Of a DNA stretch of 38,241 bases, positions 29,919 to 38,241 are shown piece after piece; positions within the stretch are counted from its first letter, which is position 1, and every line of letters begins with the position of its first letter. The stretch is taken from the NCBI GenBank assembly GCA_017544665.1, contig JAFYDS010000080.1, positions 1-38,241 on the forward strand, in the 5' to 3' direction. The notes under the pieces were generated by a model. It was given only the letters and a program-made list of their open reading frames with translations. It made no database searches and had not been told where the DNA came from. Source of the DNA: Clostridia bacterium. GTDB lineage: Bacteria; Bacillota; Clostridia; Oscillospirales; Acutalibacteraceae. Position numbers and translations under genes: made by a program.

Positions 29919-30042
29919 TATATGTGAAGAGACGCAAAGCGGAGCTCTTGTTGTTATATGTGAAGAGCCGGAGCTCGTGTTTTTTATATGTGAAGAGCCG
30001 AAGCTCGAGTTTTTATATGTGAAGGGCTGACGCCCGGATTTT
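29919..30042. repeat. Four tandem hairpin repeats between the two tRNAs
   Basis: Units starting TATATGTGAAG lie at 29919, 29955, 29985 and 30014 (periods 36, 30, 29). Each has a small hairpin: AAGAG/CTCTT with inner CGC-AAA-GCG in unit 1, GAGC-CGGA-GCTC, GAGC-CGAA-GCTC and GGGC-TGAC-GCCC. A T-run follows units 2-4 on the + strand. The loop-stem frame is kept while stem bases change. Confidence 0.85.
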
Positions 30043-30049
30043 AGAAAAA

Positions 30050-30126
30050 TGGTAGCGGCAGTGGGATTTGAACCTACGACACTCCGGGTATGAACCGAAT
30101 GCTCTAGCCAACTGAGCTATACCGCC
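30050..30126 (-). tRNA. tRNA-Met (CAU), elongator type
   Basis: This is a 77-nt cloverleaf with encoded CCA. The acceptor GGCGGTA pairs with TGCCGCT (G-U pairs at both ends), the D arm is GCTC...GAGC, the anticodon arm TTCGG-TTCATAC-CCGGA gives CAT, and the T arm GTAGG/CCCAC has one A-C mismatch. A paired first position favours elongator over initiator. A lysidine-modified Ile2 tRNA cannot be ruled out by eye. Confidence 0.93.
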
Positions 30127-30161
30127 ACGTCCTGGACGCTGCCTTGCTGCAGCGCCCGACT

Positions 30162-30190
30162 ATTATATTATAACAAATACGGTTTGTCAA
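30162..30190 (-). promoter_or_regulatory. Consensus promoter of the tRNA-Met/tRNA-Glu operon
   Basis: A perfect TTGACA (30185-30190), a 17-nt spacer and a perfect TATAAT (30162-30167) on the minus strand. A GCTGC/GCAGC hairpin lies in the short leader before tRNA-Met. Confidence 0.88.
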
Positions 30191-30225
30191 TACATTTTCA
30201 AAAAAATTTTTTGCCCCGGGTGGTT

Positions 30226-30861
30226 TCAACCTGCTTTCGGCGCGCTCTTGCAGTACGGACGCAGACAGCAGTCGCCGCACTGCGGTCTTCGCGCGACGCA
30301 GACCGCCCGCCCGTGCAGCACGCAGCGGTGGCAGAAATCGTTGCTTTCGTCCGGGTCCAGCAGCCCGCGCAGCAGCGTTTCCACCTTTTTCGGGTCCTTT
30401 GTATCGACCAGCCCCAGCAGGTTCGTGATGCGGATCACGTGCGTGTCGGTCACGACCGCCGGCTTGTGATAGACGTCGCCGACGATCAGGTTCGCGGTCT
30501 TCCGCCCGACGCCGGGCAGCGTCGTCAGCGCCTCCACCGTATCGGGCACTTCTCCGCCGAAGTCGTTGCGGATCTTCTGCGCCATGCCGACGATGTCCTT
30601 CGCCTTCGCGCGGAAAAAGCCGCAGGAATGGATGTATCGTTCCACGTCCTCCACCTTTGCTTCGCAAAACGCGTCGAGATCCGGGTAGGCTTCGAACAGC
30701 GACGGGGTCACGAGATTGACCCGCGCGTCGGTGCACTGCGCGGACAGCCGCGTCGCGATCAGCAGCTGCAGCGGGTCCGTATAATCCAGCGAACACAACG
30801 CGTCCGGATATTCTTTTTTCAGCGCGGCGACACAGCCGGCCGCCCGTTCTTTTTTCGTCAT
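30226..30861 (-). CDS. nth: Endonuclease III (base-excision DNA glycosylase/AP lyase)
   Basis: Nth removes oxidised pyrimidines and nicks the abasic site. The 211-residue protein has the helix-hairpin-helix LPGVGRKTAN with catalytic Lys121, the catalytic aspartate in VVTDTHV (Asp139), and a 4Fe-4S cluster spaced C-x6-C-x2-C-x5-C (Cys188, 195, 198, 204). Length is typical. AGAGG precedes the ATG by 10 nt. It is divergent from dnaA, and a DnaA-box-like TTTTCCACA lies in its leader (30903-30911), so it may respond to origin binding. It ends about 35 nt before the tRNA promoter, so the two are probably separate units. Confidence 0.96.
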   Translation of the reverse strand: MTKKERAAGCVAALKKEYPDALCSLDYTDPLQLLIATRLSAQCTDARVNLVTPSLFEAYPDLDAFCEAKVEDVERYIHSCGFFRAKAKDIVGMAQKIRNDFGGEVPDTVEALTTLPGVGRKTANLIVGDVYHKPAVVTDTHVIRITNLLGLVDTKDPKKVETLLRGLLDPDESNDFCHRCVLHGRAVCVARRPQCGDCCLRPYCKSAPKAG

Positions 30862-30902
30862 GGATAAACATCCTCTCTTTTTTTCACTTTTCTGTTTTTG
30901 AG

Positions 30903-30911
30903 TGTGGAAAA
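30903..30911 (-). promoter_or_regulatory. DnaA-box-like site upstream of dnaA
   Basis: TTTTCCACA on the minus strand differs from the TTATCCACA consensus at one position. It abuts the dnaA -35 box (4 nt), which is suited to autoregulation. Confidence 0.55.
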
Positions 30912-30915
30912 CCTC

Positions 30916-30945
30916 TTGACAGACATTTTGAAAGCGTGCTATAAT
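30916..30945 (+). promoter_or_regulatory. Promoter of dnaA
   Basis: A perfect TTGACA (30916-30921), an 18-nt spacer ending in TGC, and a perfect TATAAT (30940-30945), so an extended -10 as well. The leader is about 115 nt, AT-rich, with a CTTAC/GTAAG hairpin near 30963-30977. Confidence 0.85.
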
Positions 30946-31067
30946 ATAATGTAATTATCTTGCTTACTTTCAGTAAGATTATTTTATTTCCATAATTCTT
31001 ACTATTATTATAATATATTCTGCTGAAACTTGCAACCTGCATTTCGAAAAAATCAAGGAGGTCGATC

Positions 31068-32381
31068 ATGGATTCTTTTTATGAAATCTGGGAAACAATC
31101 AAAGAGATGCTGCGCACCCGCGTGACGGAAGTCGCCTATAACGTCTGGCTCAGCCCGCTGAAATTCGTCAGCTTTCAGGCGGATACCATCACGCTTTCGA
31201 TCAGCGATTTCAAGCGCAAGATCATCGCCGACAAGTTTTCGCATCTGATTGAAGAAGCCTGCAGCGAGACCTTCGGCTTTCCGGTCCGTGTCCAGTATGT
31301 CGCGCCGGACAACCCGAACGCTCTGCAGTCGGAGCCGGGCGCGGGCCCGGACGACCCGGACGACGATGAGATCGTCTATACCTTCGACAACTTCATCATC
31401 GGTCCGTCCAACCGCTTTGCGCACGCCGCCGCTTTGAACGTCGCGAACAATCCCGGCAAAGCCTACAACCCGCTGTTCATCTACGGCCATTCCGGTCTCG
31501 GCAAAACGCACCTGCTTTCCGCGATCATGCACGAGATCCAGAAGAACCGCCCGAACGAGATCATTCTCTATACCAGCGGCGAACAGTTCACGAACGAGCT
31601 GATCTATCATCTGAAAGAGCACAACACGACCGTCTTCCACGAAAAATACCGCGGCTGCGACGTGCTGCTCGTCGATGATATCCAGTTCATCTCCAACAAG
31701 GAGACCACGCAGGAGGAATTCTTCCACACCTTCGAAACGCTGAAGAACGCGGGCAAACAGATCGTGCTCTCGTCCGACCGGCCGCCGCGTGAAATGCTCA
31801 CGCTCGAAGAACGGCTGCGCACCCGCTTTGAAGGCGGCCTGATCGCCGATATCCAGGCGCCGTCGCTTGAAACGCGGATGGCGATCGTCAAGCAGAAGGC
31901 GGAGGAGCTGAACGTCGATCTTTCCGACGAAGTGGTGACGTTCATCGCGGAAAACATCAAGAAGAACATCCGCCAGCTCGAAGGCACGGTCAAAAAGATC
32001 AAGGCCTATCAGGAAGTGGAGGGCACGCGCCCGAACATCGCGATCGCGAAGAAGGCGATCTCCGACATCATGGGCGACAACCCGCCCACGCCCGTCACGA
32101 TTGAGAACATCATCAACGAGGTCGCCCGCACCTTCAACGTCAGCCCCGCGGATATCCGCTCGGAAAAGCGCTCCGCCAACATCTCGCAGGCGCGGCAGGT
32201 CGCGATCTACCTCATCCACGAGGTCACCGACCTTTCCCTTTCCGCGATCGGCGCCGAATTTTCCAATAAACACTATTCGACGATCATTTACTCCATTCAG
32301 GAAATGAAGAAAAAACTCGAGACGAACATGTCGCTCAAAGCGACCGTTGACGACATCCTGAAAAACATCAACGAGAGCTGA
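31068..32381 (+). CDS. dnaA: Chromosomal replication initiator DnaA
   Basis: DnaA binds oriC, unwinds it and loads the helicase. The 437-residue protein has an N-terminal oligomerisation domain (about 1-80), a short acidic domain II (about 85-110), AAA+ domain III with Walker A GHSGLGKTH (140-148) and Walker B LLVDDIQF (around 200-207), and a C-terminal helix-turn-helix domain IV. The box-reading motif that normally reads GGRDHTTV here reads SNKHYSTI, changing the Asp and His that contact DNA bases. AAGGAGG lies 6 nt before the ATG. It begins the replication gene cluster. Confidence 0.98.
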   Translation: MDSFYEIWETIKEMLRTRVTEVAYNVWLSPLKFVSFQADTITLSISDFKRKIIADKFSHLIEEACSETFGFPVRVQYVAPDNPNALQSEPGAGPDDPDDDEIVYTFDNFIIGPSNRFAHAAALNVANNPGKAYNPLFIYGHSGLGKTHLLSAIMHEIQKNRPNEIILYTSGEQFTNELIYHLKEHNTTVFHEKYRGCDVLLVDDIQFISNKETTQEEFFHTFETLKNAGKQIVLSSDRPPREMLTLEERLRTRFEGGLIADIQAPSLETRMAIVKQKAEELNVDLSDEVVTFIAENIKKNIRQLEGTVKKIKAYQEVEGTRPNIAIAKKAISDIMGDNPPTPVTIENIINEVARTFNVSPADIRSEKRSANISQARQVAIYLIHEVTDLSLSAIGAEFSNKHYSTIIYSIQEMKKKLETNMSLKATVDDILKNINES

Positions 32382-32609
32382 GTTTTTCCACAGTTTCTTT
32401 CACATTCCACGTTCTTTTTTCCACATTTTCCATGCCGAACCGGCCGTTTGTGTGCATTTGGCAGATTTTGCACAGTTTTTTCGAACCGGCCGAAAGAAAA
32501 ACTTTCCGGCTTTCTGTCGGGGCGCAGCCCCTTTTTCCATCCTTTTCACATCCCCTACTATGGACTACTAAAATCTTTATTCTTTCTTTTCTTGCGAGGA
32601 GGCAAAAAC
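32382..32609. other. oriC: oriC region between dnaA and dnaN
   Basis: The 228-bp gap holds TTTTCCACA twice (32384-32392, 32417-32425) and TTTTGCACA (32466-32474), all on the + strand, plus weaker TTTTTCCAT and TTTTCACA words near 32531-32550. CATCCCC is followed by CTACTATGGACTACTA (32555-32570), resembling the DnaA-trio element of Bacillus, and by AT-rich sequence to 32593. This order (boxes, GC-rich step, trio, AT-rich tract) is that of a basal unwinding system. Origin function is inferred from position and motifs. Confidence 0.75.
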
Positions 32610-33704
32610 ATGAAAATCGTATGTGATACCGCAAAGCTTGCGAAGCTGTGCAGCAATGTGCAACGCACCGTTTCCAGCAAGTCCACCATTCCGGCGATCG
32701 AGGGCATTCTGCTCAACGCGCTGGGCGACAGTCTGCGGCTGACCGGCTACGATCTGGAAGTCGGAACGGAGACCTATCTGGAAGCCGACGTCGATGACAG
32801 CGGCAGCATCATATTGAACGCGAAGAATTTCTGCGATATTCTGCGGCTGCTGCCGGGCGAAACGGTATCCATCGAAAGCGATGAGCGCAATATCTGCAAG
32901 ATCAAAAGCGGAGAGACGGAATATTCCATCATCGGCACAAGCGCCGACGAATATCCCGATCTGCCGACGATCAGCGGCGGTTTTCCGATCGTGATTCAGC
33001 AGGGCATGCTGAAGGACATGATCCGCAAGACGATCTTCTCGGTCTCCGTCAGCGAACGCAACCCGGTCCACTGCGGCGTCAAGTTCGAGATCTCGGAAGG
33101 CAAGATCGTGCTGGTCGCCGTCGACGGCGCCCGCCTCGCCATCCGCAGGGAAGAGATCGACTATACCGGAGACCCGGTCAGCTTTGTCGTTCCGGCCAAG
33201 ACGCTCGGCGAGATCGTCAAGCTCAGCGAAGACGACGAACAGATGTATTCCATCTCCGTCGGCAAGCGCCATATCTCGTTCGAGGTCGGCGAATACCGCA
33301 TCATCTCCCGCCTGCTCGAAGGCAATTTCATCGATTACAAGGCTGCCATCCCCCTGTCCGCCGCGACGACGGTCTATGCGCCGACACGCCGCGTGATCGA
33401 ATGTGTGGAGCGTACCTCCCTGATCATCACCGACCGCAGCAGTCCGGTCCGCTGCATCATTTCGCCGGACAGACTGAAGTTTTCGTCCATCACCTCGATC
33501 GGTACCGCGACAGATAAAATGGAAGCGGACGTCCGCGGACAGGAGCTGGAGATCGGCTTCAACAGCAAATTCATCCTCGACGCGCTGAAGGCGTGCGAGA
33601 CCGAAGAGATCAAGATCGAGTTCAACAGCGCGAACCAGCCGATCCTGATTCTGCCGACCGATGGCGAATCCTTCCTCTTCCTGGTTTTGCCCGTCAGAAT
33701 CTGA
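32610..33704 (+). CDS. dnaN: DNA polymerase III sliding clamp (beta subunit)
   Basis: DnaN forms the dimeric ring that tethers the replicative polymerase and other partners. The 364-residue protein shows the three-fold clamp repeat: N-terminal MKIVCDTAKLAKLCSNVQR, a middle domain around KDMIRKTIFSVS, and a C-terminal domain ending FLFLVLPVRI, the usual clamp terminus. GAGGAGG lies 7 nt before the ATG at 32610. The open frame running further upstream crosses oriC and is not coding. It is followed by the S4-domain gene after 16 nt. Confidence 0.98.
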   Translation: MKIVCDTAKLAKLCSNVQRTVSSKSTIPAIEGILLNALGDSLRLTGYDLEVGTETYLEADVDDSGSIILNAKNFCDILRLLPGETVSIESDERNICKIKSGETEYSIIGTSADEYPDLPTISGGFPIVIQQGMLKDMIRKTIFSVSVSERNPVHCGVKFEISEGKIVLVAVDGARLAIRREEIDYTGDPVSFVVPAKTLGEIVKLSEDDEQMYSISVGKRHISFEVGEYRIISRLLEGNFIDYKAAIPLSAATTVYAPTRRVIECVERTSLIITDRSSPVRCIISPDRLKFSSITSIGTATDKMEADVRGQELEIGFNSKFILDALKACETEEIKIEFNSANQPILILPTDGESFLFLVLPVRI

Positions 33705-33720
33705 ACGAAAGAAGAACAAC

Positions 33721-33969
33721 ATGAAAGTGCATGTCAAGATCGCGCCGAAAACGCGCGAACAACTGCAGATTCAGACGGAATATATCCGGCTGGACGCCGC
33801 GCTGAAGCTGTCCAGCGCCGTTTCGACCGGCGGAGAAGCGAAATTTGTGATTCAGGACGGCTCCGTCAAGGTCAACGGTATCGTATGTCTCCAACGCGGC
33901 AAAAAGCTCAGAGACGGCGATTTTTTCGAGTTTCAGCGCAGACAGTATGAGGTTGTATCATGCGTGTAA
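33721..33969 (+). CDS. S4-domain RNA-binding protein (YaaA/RlbA type)
   Basis: The 82-residue protein is essentially one S4 domain: YIRLDAALKLSSAVSTGGEAKF, then VKVNGIVCLQRGKKLRDGD. The family sits between dnaN and recF across Firmicutes and is linked to ribosome assembly. It starts at the ATG with only a weak AAAGAAG upstream, implying coupling to dnaN. Its last codons overlap the recF start by 10 nt. Confidence 0.9.
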   Translation: MKVHVKIAPKTREQLQIQTEYIRLDAALKLSSAVSTGGEAKFVIQDGSVKVNGIVCLQRGKKLRDGDFFEFQRRQYEVVSCV

Positions 33970-35051
33970 CGCAACTGGAGCTGACGAACTTCCGCAATAT
34001 CGAAAACGCGGTGGTCCGTCCCTGCGACGGCGTCAACATCATTTACGGCGACAACGCGCAGGGCAAAACGAATCTATTGGAAAGCATCTGGCTGTTTACC
34101 GGCTGCCGCAGCTTCCGCGGCGCCAAGGACGCGGAGTGCGTGAACTTCAACAGCGCGAAGACGCAGCTGTCGCTCGATTATTTCGGCGAGGGGCGGGAGC
34201 AGAACCTGCTGCTGTCGATCGAAAAGACGCGGCGGTTCACCCGCAACGGGATCGTGCTCTCGTCGCCCGCAAAGGTGATGGGCGCGTTTCTGGCGGTCGT
34301 CTTTTCGCCGGTCCATCTCTCCCTCGTCAAAGACGGGCCTTATGAGAGAAGAAAGTTCCTCGACGTCGCGATCAGCCAGCTCAAACCGAAATACGCCGTC
34401 GCCCTCTCGGGCTACAACAAGGCCCTCGCCCAGCGCAATATCCTTTTGAAGGATATCGTCTATCACAGCGAGCTGTACGACACGCTGGACGTCTGGGAGG
34501 AGCAGATCGCGTTCTACGCCGCGGAGCTGATCGTGCAGCGCGTCGGTTACGTCAACAGGCTGCGCGATTTCACGACGGAGATCTACGGCGGCATCTCCAA
34601 TAAAAAAGAGACGCTGGACATCGCCTATGAAGAGGCGTGCTCCACCGGCGCCAACAAAAAAGAAGAGATCCGCGCGGGGATGCGCGATCTGCTGCGCGCC
34701 GCCCGTAAGACGGACCTCGCGACGGGCAGTACGTCCGTCGGGCCCCACCGCGACGATCTGTCGATCCAGATCGACGGGCTGTCCGCGCGCAGCTACGGTT
34801 CACAGGGACAGCAGCGGTCCGCCGCGCTCGCGCTCAAGCTCGGCGAAGCGGCCGTGATCCGCAACTTTACGGGCGAACAGCCCGTGGCGCTGCTGGACGA
34901 CGTCATGAGCGAACTCGACACGTCCAGACAAAACTATATTCTCAACCATATCAAAGACTGGCAGGTCTTCATCACCTGCTGCGATCCCCGCTCGGTCAAA
35001 AATCTCAAGTACGGACAGGCGATCCGCATGCAAAACGGCGCGATCGTGTAA
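33960..35051 (+). CDS. recF: RecF recombination and gap-repair ATPase
   Basis: RecF directs RecA loading at ssDNA gaps. The 363-residue SMC/ABC-like protein has Walker A GDNAQGKT (30-37), the signature GSQGQQRSAALALKLGE, and Walker B VALLDDVMSELD followed by the Q/H region. It ends with a basic RMQNGAIV. It overlaps the S4 gene by 10 nt and is followed by remB after 12 nt, showing tight operon coupling. Confidence 0.97.
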   Translation: MRVTQLELTNFRNIENAVVRPCDGVNIIYGDNAQGKTNLLESIWLFTGCRSFRGAKDAECVNFNSAKTQLSLDYFGEGREQNLLLSIEKTRRFTRNGIVLSSPAKVMGAFLAVVFSPVHLSLVKDGPYERRKFLDVAISQLKPKYAVALSGYNKALAQRNILLKDIVYHSELYDTLDVWEEQIAFYAAELIVQRVGYVNRLRDFTTEIYGGISNKKETLDIAYEEACSTGANKKEEIRAGMRDLLRAARKTDLATGSTSVGPHRDDLSIQIDGLSARSYGSQGQQRSAALALKLGEAAVIRNFTGEQPVALLDDVMSELDTSRQNYILNHIKDWQVFITCCDPRSVKNLKYGQAIRMQNGAIV

Positions 35052-35063
35052 CGAGGGAACAAT

Positions 35064-35315
35064 ATGTATCTGCATCTCGGACAGAACACCGTCGTCACCA
35101 CAGGGGAGATCGTCGGGTTCTTCGACATGGACAACACGACGGTCAGCAAAACGACGCGCGACTTCCTTTCCGCCGCCGAACGCAGCGGCAAGGTGAAATA
35201 TGTGTCGTACGATCTGCCGAAATCGTTTGTGGTGACCGCGGACAAAAGCGTCTATGTCTCTCCCCTCTCCGTCCCGACGCTGACCGGCAGAACCGAAAAA
35301 ATACAGTCATTTTAA
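35064..35315 (+). CDS. remB: RemB/YaaB-like DUF370 regulator
   Basis: The 83-residue protein begins MYLHLGQNTVVTTGEIVGFFDMD and has the Lys/Ser-rich DUF370 core. Relatives at this same site in Bacillus (YaaB, later RemB) are linked to matrix-gene control, and the related RemA is a DNA-binding activator. Start context is GAGGGAACAAT. Its product could bind DNA, but no target is visible here. A perfect ATAGATCTAT palindrome lies just past its stop (35317-35326), before gyrB. Confidence 0.88.
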   Translation: MYLHLGQNTVVTTGEIVGFFDMDNTTVSKTTRDFLSAAERSGKVKYVSYDLPKSFVVTADKSVYVSPLSVPTLTGRTEKIQSF

Positions 35316-35320
35316 GATAG

Positions 35321-37360
<2,040 letters not shown>

Positions 37361-37385
37361 GCTGGATTAAAGCAAGGTGATTACA

Positions 37386-38241
37386 ATGGACAACACTTCG
37401 AACCTCTATGAGAATCAGACGATCATTGATATTGACCTGAACAAGGAGATGCGCTCGTCGTTTCTGAGCTACTCCATGTCGGTCATCACGTCGCGCGCCC
37501 TGCCCGACGTCCGCGACGGACTGAAGCCCGTCCACCGCCGCATCCTCTACACCATGTATCAGGAGAACCTGACCAGCGACAACAAGTTCGCCAAGTCCGT
37601 CGCCACCGTGGGCGAGGTGCTGAAGTGCTTCCACCCCCACGGCGACGCATCGGTCTACGACGCCATGGTAAGACTGGCACAGGACTTCTCCATGCGCTAT
37701 CCCCTGGTACAGGGCCGCGGCAACTTCGGCTCCGTGGACGGCGACCCGGCGGCGGCTTACCGTTATACCGAGGCGCGGCTGGCGAAGATCTCCAACGAGA
37801 TGCTCCGGGATATCGACAAGGAAACCGTGGACTTCATGCCCAACTTCGACGAAACAAGGCAGGAGCCCGTTGTCATCCCCTCCCGCTTCCCCAATCTCCT
37901 GGTGAACGGCAGCGACGGCATCGCCGTGGGCATGACCACGAAGATACCGCCCCACAACCTCAAAGAGGTCATCGACGCCGTTGTCTGCGTCATAAGGAAT
38001 CCCGAGGCCACCCTTGACGACATAATGGAGCACATAAAGGGGCCGGACTTCCCCACAAAGGGCATCATCATGGGCAAACGCGGCATCCGCGCCGCCTACG
38101 GCACCGGCCGGGGCAGGATAACTGTCCGCGCCCGCACCGAGCTTGAAACCTTCGGCCAGAACCGCACCCGCATCATCGTTACGGAACTGCCCTATCAGGT
38201 GAACAAGGCCAGACTTATCGAGGCCATAGCGGAGCAGGTGA
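37386..38241 (+). CDS. gyrA: DNA gyrase subunit A (N-terminal part, continues beyond the window)
   Basis: The first 285 residues of the cleavage-reunion subunit are present, open to the edge. The catalytic tyrosine is Tyr127 in AYRYTEARL. The quinolone pocket reads [17 protein letters not shown]: position 83 in E. coli numbering is Ala88 here, and Asp87 corresponds to Asp92. From about 37660, and clearly after 37940, the codon choice changes: ATA (six times), AGG/AGA and CCC become common, unlike gyrB. AAGG precedes the ATG. Identity as gyrase rather than ParC follows from position next to gyrB. Confidence 0.96.
   Translation, partial: MDNTSNLYENQTIIDIDLNKEMRSSFLSYSMSVITSRALPDVRDGLKPVHRRILYTMYQENLTSDNKFAKSVATVGEVLKCFHPHGDASVYDAMVRLAQDFSMRYPLVQGRGNFGSVDGDPAAAYRYTEARLAKISNEMLRDIDKETVDFMPNFDETRQEPVVIPSRFPNLLVNGSDGIAVGMTTKIPPHNLKEVIDAVVCVIRNPEATLDDIMEHIKGPDFPTKGIIMGKRGIRAAYGTGRGRITVRARTELETFGQNRTRIIVTELPYQVNKARLIEAIAEQV

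Overview
The window is a GC-rich segment of a low-GC-phylum (Firmicutes/Bacillota) chromosome, most probably a gut member of the class Clostridia, order Oscillospirales or a relative. The grounds are the gene order dnaA-dnaN-S4-recF-remB-gyrB-gyrA, endospore-type genes (ypeB, a SpoIID-domain protein), a class B sortase, consensus sigma-A promoters, strong AGGAGG ribosome binding sites, and many short palindromic intergenic repeats. The assignment below phylum level is an inference from gene content and style. The sequence shows no phage structural genes and no CRISPR array.

The right end (about 30.1-38.2 kb) is the replication origin. A sigma-A promoter and a DnaA box precede dnaA. The dnaA-dnaN gap holds DnaA-box-like nonamers and a candidate DnaA-trio unwinding element. 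The clamp, S4, RecF, RemB-like and gyrase genes follow on the + strand. gyrA is cut by the window edge. On the other side of the origin, nth and a tRNA-Met/tRNA-Glu operon run leftwards.

The left end (1-8.1 kb) is one leftward gene run: cysteine desulfurase, thiI (tRNA 4-thiouridine), cinA, class B sortase, a membrane-anchored SpoIID-domain protein and class II fructose-bisphosphate aldolase. From 8.2 to 19 kb there are mixed-strand units: ypeB, an SDR reductase, the hom-lysC aspartate-pathway operon, an AI-2E-type permease, a ceramidase-like hydrolase, an iron alcohol dehydrogenase and a secreted GH25 lysozyme. From 19.7 to 29.5 kb come an EF-G-like GTPase, a phage-type replication protein, a GH36-GH127 glycosidase pair, and an SLC13-type permease following a secreted metallophosphoesterase.

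The most unusual items are these. (1) A helically phased array of TGCACA sites, 11 bp apart, lies inside the orphan replication-protein gene, and one of its nonamers also occurs in oriC. (2) The SpoIID domain appears to be circularly permuted. (3) A 58-bp duplication of the tRNA-Glu 3' end and its terminator encloses a strongly foldable element. (4) Two unrelated arrays of tandem small hairpins exist, one of which forms the 3' end of a coding sequence. (5) Near-identical 91-bp inverted repeats flank the EF-G-like gene. (6) DnaA has an atypical DNA-reading motif. (7) gyrA shows a codon-usage shift and a quinolone-pocket alanine.
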